A stretch of DNA of 64,000 nt from Microvirga puerhi. Lineage in GTDB: Bacteria; Pseudomonadota; Alphaproteobacteria; Rhizobiales; Beijerinckiaceae. The position numbers and the translations under genes were made by a program. The stretch spans positions 62,001 to 126,000 of the forward strand of contig NZ_JAIRBM010000004.1 in the NCBI RefSeq assembly GCF_020089865.1. The letters are read 5' to 3'. The notes beneath the pieces are model-generated. The model worked only from the letters and a program-made list of their open reading frames with translations, was not told the DNA's origin and made no database searches. The first letter of the stretch is position 1; each line of letters opens with the position of its first letter. Below are positions 19,756-28,265 of the stretch, piece by piece.

Positions 19756-20496
19756 TCACGAGAGCCACGCTTCACCGCGATGGATGGCGGCAGCCCGCGG
19801 CGTGAAACGCCCATCCGGGCCGTGGAGGATGAGCGGAGGTAGGATCGTCAGGGGCGCCCGGCTGCCCTTCGTGCCCGACAGGAGAAGCCTGATCGCCGGT
19901 TCGCCCTCGGCAGGATGGATGAAACGAAGCGAGAGGCCACCGAGCCTTCCGCCAGCAGCGCCCAGACAATCCGCCAATCGGTCGGCCCTATGGATCAGGA
20001 CCAGTCTCCCTTTCGGCTTGAGCAGGCTGACGCAGGCCCGGACCCACGCCTCGAGGCCCCCGGAGGGCAGTGCGTGGGCGGCCGCCCTTCCCCGGTCAGG
20101 AGATAGCCTCGCCCGCCCCTCCTCCAGAAAGGGAGGATTGGTGAGCACGAGATCGGCAGACTCAGGCTGCAGCCCGGCAGCGAGACGGGCTGCGGGGTCG
20201 AGAACGTCCGTGACGACTACCTCGCCGGAGATCCCATTGGCGCGGCAATTGAGGCGGCAGAGCTCCGCCAGATCGCGATCGCGCTCGACGAAAACGAACC
20301 GCGCCTCCTTCGCACGGGCCGCCGCCATGAGGCCGACGGCACCGGTCGAAGCTCCCACGTCGATCACGACATCTCGGGGCCGAACCGGGGCGGACGCTGC
20401 AAGCAGCACGGCATCGGAACCGGCCCGATGCCCCTTTCGTGGCTGCAACAAGGATACTCGCCCGTCGAGAAGCGAATCGGTCGTAACGTCATCCAT
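19756..20496 (-). CDS. tRNA1(Val) (adenine37-N6)-methyltransferase-like methyltransferase
   Basis: This 246-residue class I SAM-dependent methyltransferase has motif I VVIDVGASTGAVGLMAA (SAM-binding glycine loop), an acidic motif II FVFVERDRDLAEL and the catalytic NPPF motif (LVLTNPPFLEEG). NPPF/Y marks amino-group methylation of adenine or glutamine. The N-terminal LLQPRKGHRAGSDAVLLAA matches the TrmN6/YfiC group, so modification of A37 in a tRNA is the likely role. The start at 20496 (MDDVTTDSLLDGRVSL) overlaps the end of the DUF2007 gene by a few bases, implying translational coupling. Confidence 0.85.
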   Translation of the reverse strand: MDDVTTDSLLDGRVSLLQPRKGHRAGSDAVLLAASAPVRPRDVVIDVGASTGAVGLMAAARAKEARFVFVERDRDLAELCRLNCRANGISGEVVVTDVLDPAARLAAGLQPESADLVLTNPPFLEEGRARLSPDRGRAAAHALPSGGLEAWVRACVSLLKPKGRLVLIHRADRLADCLGAAGGRLGGLSLRFIHPAEGEPAIRLLLSGTKGSRAPLTILPPLILHGPDGRFTPRAAAIHRGEAWLS

Positions 20497-20713
20497 GACG
20501 CAACTCGGCATCGAGACCGGCTTCCCGGATAAGCCGGCGCGCCTGCGCCTCGTGATCCTCAGGAACCAGGATTCTCCTGGGAAATGCGCCTGTCATGCCC
20601 TCCAGGGCGCTCATATGGGCATCTGCGACCAGAACCGGGATATTGGCGTTTTCCAACAACGATTGTAGGAAGCCGACCAGAACGAGATCGCTGGTTCTGA
20701 CGATTTCGACCAT
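20489..20713 (-). CDS. DUF2007-family putative signal-transducing protein
   Basis: This 74-residue protein (MVEIVRTSDLVLVGFLQSLL start) matches the DUF2007 pattern, a small PII-like alpha-beta fold: an N-terminal strand, an SLLENANIPVLVAD helix-strand unit, then RRILVPEDHEAQARRLI. The role is unproven; the fold suggests ligand or protein binding. An in-frame upstream ATG (20746) would add 11 residues without conserved features. It overlaps the downstream methyltransferase gene and faces the divergent polyprenyl synthase gene, an order I believe is common in Rhizobiales. Confidence 0.82.
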   Translation of the reverse strand: MVEIVRTSDLVLVGFLQSLLENANIPVLVADAHMSALEGMTGAFPRRILVPEDHEAQARRLIREAGLDAELRHG

Positions 20714-20823
20714 CGGCGCCGGGCCCTCCTGCGGCAAACGTTGCATTGCAGCATGAGATCCACCATGCCACGGTGTCTTGATATTCCTACCGGCTGATCA
20801 GGCCGGCAACCCGGGTTTGGAGC

Positions 20824-21837
20824 GTGGGCGTCGTCGTACCCTTCGAAGACAAGCATCCTGAGAGGAATGCGAGCATCGAGAAGCTCGTCTCTCTTGTGTC
20901 CTCGGACATGGAGCGGGTCAATGCGATGATCCTGTCGCGCACCGGCTCGGAAGTCACCATGATCCCGGAGGTGGCCACCCACCTCATCTCTTCGGGCGGC
21001 AAGCGCCTGCGCCCCATGCTGACGCTCGCGACCGCCGGTCTCGCAGGTTACGAGGGCGACGGCCACGTCAAACTCGCGGCCAGCGTCGAGTTCATGCACA
21101 CGGCCACCCTTCTCCACGACGATGTGGTGGACGAGAGCGATATGCGTCGGGGCAAAATCGCGGCGCGCATCAAATGGGGCAACGAGGCCAGCGTCCTCGT
21201 AGGCGATTTCCTGCTCGGCCAGGCTTTCCGCATGATGGTGGAAGTCGGATCGCTGCGCGCCCTCGATATCCTGTCCGCCGCGGCGACGGTGATCGCGGAG
21301 GGCGAGGTGATGCAACTCGCAGCCGCCAAGAACACCGAGACGACGGAAGACGAGTACCTGGCCGTGATTCGCGGCAAGACCGCCGAACTCTTTGCGGCAG
21401 CCTGCGAGGTCGGCCCGGTGATTGCCAACCGCTCCAAGGCGGAGCAGGCCGCCTGCCGCTCCTATGGAATGAATCTCGGCATCGCCTTCCAACTCGTGGA
21501 CGACGCACTCGATTACGGGGGCAAAGCCGCGACCCTCGGCAAGAACATCGGCGACGATTTTCGGGAGGGGAAGATTACCCTCCCCGTCGTCCTGTCCTTC
21601 CGGCGCGGCACGGATGAAGAGCGCGCCTTCTGGCGGCGTGCATTGGAGCGGGGCGAGACCGAGGATCTCGAACAGGCCATCGCCATCATGCGCCGCCATC
21701 GGGCCCTTGAGGACACCATCGAGCGTGCACGCCATTATGGCGCCATGGCGCGCGATGCCCTCGAACTTTTCCCCAATGGGCCGATGAGACAGGCGCTGCT
21801 TGAGACCGTCGATTTCTGCATAGCACGTGCGCACTAA
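20824..21837 (+). CDS. Polyprenyl diphosphate synthase (octaprenyl/decaprenyl type)
   Basis: This 337-residue trans-isoprenyl diphosphate synthase elongates farnesyl/geranylgeranyl diphosphate with isopentenyl diphosphate to make the ubiquinone side chain. Both aspartate-rich motifs are present: LLHDDVVDESDMRRG (first, about residues 96-110) and QLVDDALDYGG (second, about 225-235). The GGKRLRPML substrate-binding block lies at about 58-66. The frame begins with GTG at 20824; no ATG lies closer to the conserved region. Chain length is not decidable here, but Rhizobiales usually make UQ-10. The gene is divergent from DUF2007. Confidence 0.93.
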   Translation: MGVVVPFEDKHPERNASIEKLVSLVSSDMERVNAMILSRTGSEVTMIPEVATHLISSGGKRLRPMLTLATAGLAGYEGDGHVKLAASVEFMHTATLLHDDVVDESDMRRGKIAARIKWGNEASVLVGDFLLGQAFRMMVEVGSLRALDILSAAATVIAEGEVMQLAAAKNTETTEDEYLAVIRGKTAELFAAACEVGPVIANRSKAEQAACRSYGMNLGIAFQLVDDALDYGGKAATLGKNIGDDFREGKITLPVVLSFRRGTDEERAFWRRALERGETEDLEQAIAIMRRHRALEDTIERARHYGAMARDALELFPNGPMRQALLETVDFCIARAH

Positions 21838-21865
21838 GCGCCGTTCTTTTTACAGAACAGAATGA

Positions 21866-21894
21866 TTGACAAACCGTCCATTTGGCCGGATATT
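21866..21894 (+). promoter_or_regulatory. Sigma-70 promoter of the metQ leader
   Basis: A consensus -35 TTGACA (21866-21871) lies 17 bases from GATATT (21889-21894). The predicted start of transcription is near 21901. The mRNA would therefore begin with the hairpin at 21901-21930 and run straight into the SAM-II aptamer. Confidence 0.75.
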
Positions 21895-21900
21895 GATCCC

Positions 21901-21930
21901 GCTTCCGCAGGGCTTCGGCCCAGCGGAAGC
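21901..21930 (+). other. 5'-terminal hairpin abutting the SAM-II riboswitch
   Basis: A near-perfect stem GCTTCCGC / GCGGAAGC encloses a second stem GGGC-TTCG-GCCC capped by a UUCG tetraloop. No T-run follows, so it is not a standard terminator of the upstream gene. It sits at the predicted transcript 5' end and touches the first aptamer stem. That suggests a role in mRNA stability or in insulating the aptamer fold. Confidence 0.65.
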
Positions 21931-21983
21931 CGCGGTGATTTGAGACGAGCAGCTTGCCCCGCGTGACCAAAGGCTAAAGCGCC
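21931..21983 (+). ncRNA. SAM-II riboswitch
   Basis: The sequence matches the SAM-II (metA) motif of alphaproteobacteria. P1 is CGCGG (21931-21935) pairing with CCGCG (21959-21963). The conserved GUGAUUUGA follows the 5' strand, the GCUUGC block sits in the loop, and the conserved downstream GCUAAAG (21973-21979) completes the pseudoknot. S-adenosylmethionine binding normally shuts expression. It lies about 195 bases before metQ, a methionine-uptake gene, which is the expected type of target. How repression is transmitted over that distance is not visible. Confidence 0.88.
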
Positions 21984-22177
21984 ACGAGCGGCCTCCGCCT
22001 CGTGGTTCACGAGATCGGGCTATGACGCGGCGTATCACCACCATGACACTCATGCCGAATCAGCAGCCTCCACAGGCTGAGCGGTGTTGTCGCTTCACCA
22101 CCTGATCTTCTCAAACCCGAACCACATGTCCGGCTTCGTGCTGAAGCCCGGTTGCATTCTGCCCGAAAGGTATCCCC

Positions 22178-22987
22178 ATGTCCGTATTCACCCGCCGCAC
22201 CCTTCTCTCCGCCACCCTCGCGCTTGGCGCCGCCCTCTCCCTGGCGCTGCCTGCTGTTGCCGCGGACCAGACCATCAAGGTCGGCGTCATGTCCGGCGCT
22301 GAGGAGGAAGTGGCCCAGGTCGTCAAGAAGGTCGCTGCTACCAAGGGACTGAACGTCCAGCTCGTGCCGTTCTCGGACTATGCCCTCGTCAACGAGGCGC
22401 TGGCCCGCGGCGATCTCGACGCCAACGCCTTCCAGCACAAGCCCTATCTCGACGCGCAGATCGCCGCACGCGGCTACAAGATCGTGCCTGTGGGCTTCAC
22501 CTTCGTACAGCCGATAGGACTCTATTCGAAGAAAGTGAAATCCGTGGCTGATCTCCAGAAAGGGGCAAAGATCGGCATCCCGAACGACCCCAGCAACGGC
22601 GGTCGTGCACTCAACCTTCTGGCCGCGCAAGGCCTGATCAAGCTGAAGGACGGCAAGGGCCTGTCGCCATCGCTCCTCGACATCGCCGAAAACCCGAAGG
22701 GCATCGTCATTTCCGAGCTCGATGCGGCGCAGCTGCCCCGCGCCCTGCCCGACCTCGATGCCGCGGTGATCAATACCGATCACGCCTTGAACGGCGGCCT
22801 CGACATCCGCAAGGACACGATCGCCGTGGAAGTGCGGGAAGGCAATCCTTACGCGAACTTCGTCGCGGCCCGGCAGGGCGAGGAGAATCGCGCCGAAATC
22901 AAGACCTTCGTGGCCTCCTACCAGTCGCCGGACGTCGCCGCCTTCCTCGACACCCGCTTCAAGGGCGCGATCATCCCCGCGTGGTAA
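22178..22987 (+). CDS. metQ: MetQ/NlpA-family ABC transporter substrate-binding protein (methionine)
   Basis: This 269-residue periplasmic binding protein has a cleavable signal peptide (residues 1 to about 28, ending LPAVAA) and no lipobox. The mature protein starts TIKVGVMSGAEEEVAQVVKK and shows the NlpA pattern FSDYALVNEALARGDLDAN, NAFQHKPYLD and IGIPNDPSNGGRAL. It should bind D/L-methionine for import. The upstream SAM-II riboswitch supports methionine as the ligand. The usual partners metN and metI are not adjacent, so the ATPase and permease must be elsewhere or the protein serves another importer. Confidence 0.93.
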   Translation: MSVFTRRTLLSATLALGAALSLALPAVAADQTIKVGVMSGAEEEVAQVVKKVAATKGLNVQLVPFSDYALVNEALARGDLDANAFQHKPYLDAQIAARGYKIVPVGFTFVQPIGLYSKKVKSVADLQKGAKIGIPNDPSNGGRALNLLAAQGLIKLKDGKGLSPSLLDIAENPKGIVISELDAAQLPRALPDLDAAVINTDHALNGGLDIRKDTIAVEVREGNPYANFVAARQGEENRAEIKTFVASYQSPDVAAFLDTRFKGAIIPAW

Positions 22988-23013
22988 GCGGCCATCTCAC
23001 GCAGATCGACATG

Positions 23014-23034
23014 CGGCCGGGCTCGTCCCGGCCG
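23014..23034 (+). terminator. Probable terminator after metQ
   Basis: The strong stem CGGCCGGG / CCCGGCCG with loop CTCGT is followed by TTCTGCTGC, a weak T-run. It lies 26 bases downstream of the metQ stop and before the convergent ispE gene. Confidence 0.55.
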
Positions 23035-23077
23035 TTCTGCTGCGGGTTGCCCCCTTCTTGACCGGACCTCCCGAGGC

Positions 23078-23950
23078 TCAGGTCAGGCGCGTTGCCTCGA
23101 CCCACCAATCCGGCCGTTCCAGCCTGATGTGGGCTGCGGCTCGCTCCGCGGCTGGAGGATCGTCGTAGAGCGCGAAGACGGTCGCACCCGAGCCGGACAT
23201 CCGGGCGAGGCGGCAACCCGTCGTCGCGGCGAGCAGGCTCAAAGCCTCCCCGATCAGCGGCTGAAGGCTGCGGGCGGGCCGCTCCAGATCGTTCCGGGCC
23301 GCGCGCAGCTGTTCAAACAGCGCCTCGCTGGAAACAGGACTCACATTCGGATGTGGTGGACCTTCCAAAGTCTGTCCGAGCTGCAGCCCGAGCGCCTGGA
23401 ACACGGCCGGAGTCTCCACTGGGACACGTGGATTGATCAGCACGGCGAAAAGCTGCGGCAGGTGCAAAGGCGGCCCAAGCTCCTCGCCCGCTCCGGACAT
23501 CATTCGCGCCTGCGGTTCAAGACAGACGGACACATCGGCACCGGTCAGACGAGCAACCTCCCGGATGGCCGGATGCGACAAGGGCAGATCGTTGAGCTGT
23601 GCGAGAAGACGCAAGGCGGCGGCTGCGTCGGAGGAGCCTCCGCCGATGCCCGCGGCGACGGGAAGCCGCTTCGTCAGCCGAAAGGTCCCAAGGCGCAGAC
23701 CCGCGACGCGTTCGGCCAGGAGGCGGGCCGCCTTCAGGACGAGATTGTCGGCAACATCACCGGAAAGTGCAGCGGTGGGCCCACTGATCTCAAAGCCGAG
23801 GCGATCGCCCGGTTCGAGACTCAGGTCGTCGCCCGTTTCTGCAAAGGCGACGAGGCTTTCGAGCGCATGATAGCCGTCAGCGCGACGCCCCAGAACGTGG
23901 AGCGTGAGATTGATCTTGGCAGGAGCATGGGTCGCGAGGCGCTGAGGCAT
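23078..23950 (-). CDS. ispE: 4-diphosphocytidyl-2-C-methyl-D-erythritol kinase
   Basis: This 290-residue GHMP kinase of the MEP isoprenoid pathway phosphorylates CDP-ME at the 2-hydroxyl. Landmarks are [20 protein letters not shown] (residues about 9-28, substrate and start motif), the ATP-binding loop [20 protein letters not shown] (about 95-114), and the C-terminal [12 protein letters not shown]. The ATG at 23950 is chosen because the conserved N-terminus follows it at once; the frame upstream to 24181 is Arg/Pro-rich noise over another gene's terminator. Its product path feeds the polyprenyl synthase encoded 1.2 kb away. Confidence 0.95.
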   Translation of the reverse strand: MPQRLATHAPAKINLTLHVLGRRADGYHALESLVAFAETGDDLSLEPGDRLGFEISGPTAALSGDVADNLVLKAARLLAERVAGLRLGTFRLTKRLPVAAGIGGGSSDAAAALRLLAQLNDLPLSHPAIREVARLTGADVSVCLEPQARMMSGAGEELGPPLHLPQLFAVLINPRVPVETPAVFQALGLQLGQTLEGPPHPNVSPVSSEALFEQLRAARNDLERPARSLQPLIGEALSLLAATTGCRLARMSGSGATVFALYDDPPAAERAAAHIRLERPDWWVEATRLT

Positions 23951-24021
23951 GGCAGTTCCATGCCCGAGCGAGCGCCCGTTGGAAAGAGGCGACTTCGCCC
24001 GCTCCGGCATCGTGGCGCGGA

Positions 24022-24051
24022 CAATAAAATGGCCGGGACATGCCCGGCCAT
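24022..24051 (-). terminator. Intrinsic terminator after the TPR gene
   Basis: Read on the minus strand, the stem ATGGCCGGG / CCCGGCCAT with a 5-base loop is followed by TTTTATT. It lies 20 bases after the TPR gene stop and separates that gene from ispE. Confidence 0.88.
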
Positions 24052-24071
24052 CATCTCTCGTGTGGGAAGAC

Positions 24072-25880
24072 CTAGCCGCCTCCTGCGGTCGGCGGCGCTG
24101 CCTGCGGAGTGGTCTCGGCAGCGGGAGCGGCAGGCGTCGTGGCAGCCGGCGACGGGGTGGCGTCCGCCTCATCGAGCCCATTGTCGATCTTCTTGAGGAT
24201 CTTCACGAGATCCTCCTGCTCGGGGTTCGAATCCTTGGCATGATTCCACTGGAACTTGGCCTCGAGCTTGCGGCCCGTCTTCCAGTAGGCATCTCCCAAA
24301 TGGTCGTTGATGACCGGATCGCCCGCCTTGAGCTCGACGGCCTTCTCCAGCTCGCGCACGGCGTCGTCGTAGCGGCCCATGCGGTAATAGGCCCAGCCGA
24401 GGCTGTCGATGATCATGCCGTCGCGGGGAGCAAGCTCCACCGCCCGGGTCAGCATCTTGAAGGCCTCATCGATATTCTCGTTCCGATCGACCCAGGAATA
24501 GGCCAGGTAGTTGAGAACCTGCGCTTTGCCTGCCGGCAGAGTTTCCGGGACGAGGTCCAGGGACTTCTTCAGGTCGGCCTCTGCCTTGTCCCACTGCTTG
24601 GCGCGCTCGTAGGAAGTGCCACGGTAGAAGAACAGGATCCAGTGGCTGCGCTCGGGCGCCCCGATGAGCTTGATCGCCTTGTCGTAGGCATCTGCAGCTT
24701 CGGCGAACTGCTTGCGCGAGCGCTGCACGTTGCCGAGGGCCATCACCACCTCGACGTCGTCCGGATGCTTCTCCATGAGAGCTTTGAGATAGCTCTCCGC
24801 CTCGGCGCTGCGGCCGAGAAGCTCATAATTCTGACCGATTGCGATATCGGCCCCGGTGCGGACGGGGGCATCCTTCGGAACGCGCGTGAAGATCTCGTTG
24901 GCCTGATCGTATTGCTTCAGGCGCTCGTAGACATCGCCTAGGGTGACGAGCGCGAGGGCGTGCTTCGGATCGAGATCGAGACCGAGACGCAGATAGATGA
25001 TGGCGGTCAGCTCGTCGCCTTGGCTGTTGCCGACGACGCCGAGGCCATAGAGGAGCTCAGCCGCGCCTTCCTGCGCCGTGGTGACGGTCGGGCCCAGCGG
25101 CTTGCCGTCCTTCAGCGTGGCCATGGCGGCGCGCACTGCCGGATGGCGTGGAACGACGTCGTCAAAGCTCTTGTAGAGGGCCAGCGCCTCGTCACGACGG
25201 CCGCGCTTGGCGAGGAAGCGGGCATAGGCATCGACGACCTGAAGCGTGTTGCGCTCGCCCTCATAGGCGGCCTTGAAGCGCTTCTCCGCTTCGGCCGAAT
25301 TGCCGGTCACATCGGCGATCAGGGCGGCGTGGTATTCGCGAAACTGATTGAACGCCCGCTCGCTCTTGAGCTTGTCTACGGTCGCCAGGGCCTGCTTGCC
25401 ATCCTTGGCGCCAGCATAGGCCCAGGCGGTGAGGAGCGTGCCCGTCAGGTCCGCCGGACGGCCCTTGACGTTGAGCTTGGCACGGGCATCGCCATATTTC
25501 TTGGCTTTGAGCGACTGAACGGCGAGCGCGAAGCGCGCGAGATTGTTCGACTGGTCCCGGGACGTCAGCTGCTCGGCCGTGCGATAGGCCTCGCCCATGG
25601 AACCGTTCGCTAGAAAGGCCACGAAGGCGCGCTCGACGAGCTCCTGATTGCGCGGATCCTCCTGGATGGCCTCGCGAAAGAACGTCGTCGCGGCAGCGGT
25701 ATCATGGGCCGATCCGGCGACGTAGGCGGCCAGAAAGTTGCCCTCGAGACTTTGTGCCGGTTTCAGGGTCTCGTTCGGATCCGTATTGACCGCAAAGGCG
25801 GGCGCCGTCAGCAGAGTGGCAGCCGCAAACACAAGTGCAGGCAGGCCTTTGCGGGCCGGGAACATATTAAAGGTTGGCAC
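24072..25880 (-). CDS. Secreted/periplasmic tetratricopeptide repeat protein
   Basis: This 602-residue protein has an N-terminal signal peptide (about residues 1-30, ending in APAFA) and many tetratricopeptide repeats across residues about 45-560. Good examples are [20 protein letters not shown] and [20 protein letters not shown]. The C-terminus is Ala/Pro/Thr-rich low complexity. TPR arrays are protein-binding scaffolds; partners are unknown. It lies between ETF-ubiquinone oxidoreductase and ispE, an order I recall as common in Rhizobiales, but no functional link is established. It starts at ATG 25880 and ends before a strong terminator. Confidence 0.9.
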   Translation of the reverse strand: MPTFNMFPARKGLPALVFAAATLLTAPAFAVNTDPNETLKPAQSLEGNFLAAYVAGSAHDTAAATTFFREAIQEDPRNQELVERAFVAFLANGSMGEAYRTAEQLTSRDQSNNLARFALAVQSLKAKKYGDARAKLNVKGRPADLTGTLLTAWAYAGAKDGKQALATVDKLKSERAFNQFREYHAALIADVTGNSAEAEKRFKAAYEGERNTLQVVDAYARFLAKRGRRDEALALYKSFDDVVPRHPAVRAAMATLKDGKPLGPTVTTAQEGAAELLYGLGVVGNSQGDELTAIIYLRLGLDLDPKHALALVTLGDVYERLKQYDQANEIFTRVPKDAPVRTGADIAIGQNYELLGRSAEAESYLKALMEKHPDDVEVVMALGNVQRSRKQFAEAADAYDKAIKLIGAPERSHWILFFYRGTSYERAKQWDKAEADLKKSLDLVPETLPAGKAQVLNYLAYSWVDRNENIDEAFKMLTRAVELAPRDGMIIDSLGWAYYRMGRYDDAVRELEKAVELKAGDPVINDHLGDAYWKTGRKLEAKFQWNHAKDSNPEQEDLVKILKKIDNGLDEADATPSPAATTPAAPAAETTPQAAPPTAGGG

Positions 25881-26075
25881 TCAGTGCTGCTCCAATCATC
25901 GCGCGTCCGGGGAAATCCTCGGACAGATGTGCGCCAAATCAGGCCGGAGAATGGCGTCTCCCAGCGCCAGCGGCAAGGGGAACATTGCCGCTGGTCAAGG
26001 CCTCGTGAAGATTAAAAATGAGGCTGAAGCCTTCACCCTTCCCCGATGGGGAGCTGGGAAGAAGCACTTCACGTC

Positions 26076-27746
26076 TCACATATTGACATAATTGGGGCCG
26101 CCACCGCCTTCCGGGGTGACCCAGTTGATGTTCTGGTTCGGGTCCTTGATGTCGCAGGTTTTGCAGTGGACGCAGTTCTGCGCATTGATCTGGTAGCGGA
26201 CCCCGCCCTCGCCTTCGACCCATTCATAGACGCCGGCGGGGCAATAGCGTTGCGAGGGCCCGCCATAGACATCGTGCTCCGAGCCCTTCTGCAGCCCCAT
26301 GTCCTTCACCTGGAGATGGACCGGCTGATCCTCCGCGTGGTTGGTGTTCGACAGGAACACCGAGGACAATTTGTCGAAGGTCAGCACCCCGTCCGGCTTG
26401 TCGTAGGTGATCGGCTTGACCTGGTTGAGCGGCAGCAGACTCTCGTAATCGGGCTTGCCGTGTTTCATGGTGCCGAAGGGCGAGCGGCCGAAGATCTCCA
26501 TGATCCACATATCGAGGCCGCCGAGCGTCACGCCGGCCAGGGTGCCGTAGCGCGACCAGAGAGGCTTCACGTTGCGCACCCGCTTGAGATCGCGGCCGAT
26601 CGGCGAGGCCCGCCATGCCTCCTCGTAGGATGCGACTTCGTCATGGGCCCGCCCCGCCTGTAGAGCTGAGAGGACATGATCAGCGCAGAGCATGCCGGAC
26701 AGGATGGCGTTGTGGCTGCCCTTGATGCGCGGCACGTTCACGAAGCCAGCGGAATCGCCGACCAGGCAGCCGCCGGGGAAGGACAGGCGCGGCACCGACT
26801 GCCAGCCGCCCTCCATGATCGCCCGGGCGCCATAGCCAATGCGCTTTGCGCCTTCGAAGACCTCCCGGACCATGGGGTGGGTCTTGAAGCGCTGGAACTC
26901 GTCGAATGGCGACAGGGTCGGGTTCTTGTAGTTGAGGTGCACCACGAAGCCGACCGACACGAGATTGTCGTCGAAATGATAAAGCCAGGAGCCGCCGCCC
27001 GCATTATTGGGCAACGGCCAGCCCATGGAATGGCGCACGAGGCCCGACTGGAATTTCTCAGGCTTGACCTGCCAAAGCTCCTTGATGCCGATACCGTACT
27101 TCTGATGGTCGCGGCCCCGGTTGAGACCGTAGCGGTCGACCATCTGCTTGGTGAGCGAACCACGCGCTCCTTCGGCGAAGATCGTGTACTTGGCGCGCAG
27201 CTCCATGCCGCGGGTGAAGTTGGCGTTGGGTTCGCCGTTGCGGTCGATGCCCATATCACCAGTGGCGACACCAACCGCCTTGCCGTCCTCGATCAGGACT
27301 TCGGCCGCCGGAAAGCCGGGATAGATCTCGACGCCGAGCTCCTCCGCCTTGCGGCCGAGATAGCGGGCGACGTTGCCCAGCGAGCCGACGAAATTGCCGT
27401 GATTGTTCATGAGCTTGGGCATGAACATGTTGGGCAGCCGCACGCCGCCGGCATGTCCCAGATACAGGAATTCGTCGGCAGTGACTTCCGTCTTGAGCGG
27501 ACGGTCCGGATCGGTGCGCCATTCGGGGAGCAATGCATCGAGGCCGATCGGATCGATCACCGCGCCGGAGAGGATGTGGGCGCCGACCTCCGAGCCCTTT
27601 TCGACCACAACGACCGAGACGTCCGTACCCTTCTCGGCGGCCTCCTGCTTGAGCCGGATGGCCGCCGCCAGACCCGCTGGGCCCGCGCCCACGATCACGA
27701 CGTCAAAATCCATCGACTCACGGGCGGGCAGATCGGCCATCGACAT
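26076..27746 (-). CDS. Electron transfer flavoprotein-ubiquinone oxidoreductase
   Basis: This 556-residue enzyme of the inner membrane face passes electrons from ETF, mainly from fatty acid and amino acid oxidation, to ubiquinone. The FAD-binding motif DVVIVGAGPAGLAAAIRLKQ sits at about residues 14-33. The C-terminal 4Fe-4S cluster cysteines are in RYCPAGVYEW and NCVHCKTCDIKDP (about 500-545). The quinone-binding region and RPSFPGG-type helix are in the middle. Length matches the family. The frame starts at 27746; an in-frame ATG two codons inside (27740) is equally possible. It is upstream of the TPR gene on the same strand, 195 bases apart. Confidence 0.96.
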   Translation of the reverse strand: MSMADLPARESMDFDVVIVGAGPAGLAAAIRLKQEAAEKGTDVSVVVVEKGSEVGAHILSGAVIDPIGLDALLPEWRTDPDRPLKTEVTADEFLYLGHAGGVRLPNMFMPKLMNNHGNFVGSLGNVARYLGRKAEELGVEIYPGFPAAEVLIEDGKAVGVATGDMGIDRNGEPNANFTRGMELRAKYTIFAEGARGSLTKQMVDRYGLNRGRDHQKYGIGIKELWQVKPEKFQSGLVRHSMGWPLPNNAGGGSWLYHFDDNLVSVGFVVHLNYKNPTLSPFDEFQRFKTHPMVREVFEGAKRIGYGARAIMEGGWQSVPRLSFPGGCLVGDSAGFVNVPRIKGSHNAILSGMLCADHVLSALQAGRAHDEVASYEEAWRASPIGRDLKRVRNVKPLWSRYGTLAGVTLGGLDMWIMEIFGRSPFGTMKHGKPDYESLLPLNQVKPITYDKPDGVLTFDKLSSVFLSNTNHAEDQPVHLQVKDMGLQKGSEHDVYGGPSQRYCPAGVYEWVEGEGGVRYQINAQNCVHCKTCDIKDPNQNINWVTPEGGGGPNYVNM

Positions 27747-27891
27747 CCTCCTGGGCTCGGTTTTGCACCGATATAGTTTAGATATGAACAGTATGCAGGC
27801 TTTCTCAAGCCGTCACCTGCTACTGGCTTCCTACCCTTCTTGCGTCGATGCCGAAAGACCTCATCGAAATCCATTTACATGTTGAAAATAC

Positions 27892-27920
27892 TTGCTCCCA
27901 AATTTGGGAACAGATATGAA
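27892..27920 (+). promoter_or_regulatory. Candidate promoter with embedded palindrome for the HigB-like/HigA-GT51 operon
   Basis: TTGCTC (27892-27897) and TATGAA (27915-27920) are 17 bases apart. The predicted transcript start falls at or next to the ATG at 27927, so the mRNA could be leaderless; no Shine-Dalgarno precedes that ATG. The 14-bp palindrome lies inside the spacer, an ideal place for autorepression. Confidence 0.4.
27896..27909. promoter_or_regulatory. Perfect 14-bp palindrome TCCCAAATTTGGGA, likely operator
   Basis: A perfect dyad lies 17 bases upstream of the HigB-like ATG (27927). HigA/XRE antitoxins repress their own promoters by binding such palindromes. The next genes encode a HigA-type HTH, so autoregulation is the simplest reading. 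It is inferred from position and symmetry only. Confidence 0.6.
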
Positions 27921-27926
27921 TGGACC

Positions 27927-28265
27927 ATGCTGGTGATCGGACTTTCGAAACTGGAATCGTACTGGAGCTACCATCCCGACGCGGAGGCGACGTTGCGGGC
28001 GCTCCAGGCTCTCCTGTCGACTGCCGACTGTGCCGACTCGGACGCGATGCTGCGGCAATGGTCCGGCATCATGCGCCGGAACCGGGAGGGATTCAGCATC
28101 GCCCTGGACCCGGAAGGCTGCGAGGTTCTGTTTCAGGCGAATTTCGCGCTTGGCCTCATCCAGATCCTGGCCGTGCAATCCATTTCCCCGCAAGGAGCGA
28201 CCGCCGATGAGCGTCAGCGTACGACCAATCAGAACCCAGGCGGATTACGAGCAAGCCCTGCATGA
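27927..28265 (+). CDS. HigB-like protein, divergent or degenerate toxin
   Basis: This is a protein of 112 residues. Its first 25 residues (MLVIGLSKLESYWSYHPDAE, then ATLRAL) follow the start of HigB mRNA interferases (V-I-x(3)-L-x(2)-F/Y-W-x(3)-H-P-D-A-E). A weaker match follows at residues 65-82 (CEVLFQANFALGLIQILA), where HigB has its central strands. The expected C-terminal catalytic block with a T-H-x(2)-Y-D-like motif is absent and replaced by an unrelated polar tail, so RNase activity is doubtful. The last 59 bases overlap the start of the HigA-GT51 gene in another frame, indicating coupling. The frame is open upstream to 27840, but the homology and the palindrome favour ATG 27927. Confidence 0.6.
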   Translation: MLVIGLSKLESYWSYHPDAEATLRALQALLSTADCADSDAMLRQWSGIMRRNREGFSIALDPEGCEVLFQANFALGLIQILAVQSISPQGATADERQRTTNQNPGGLRASPA

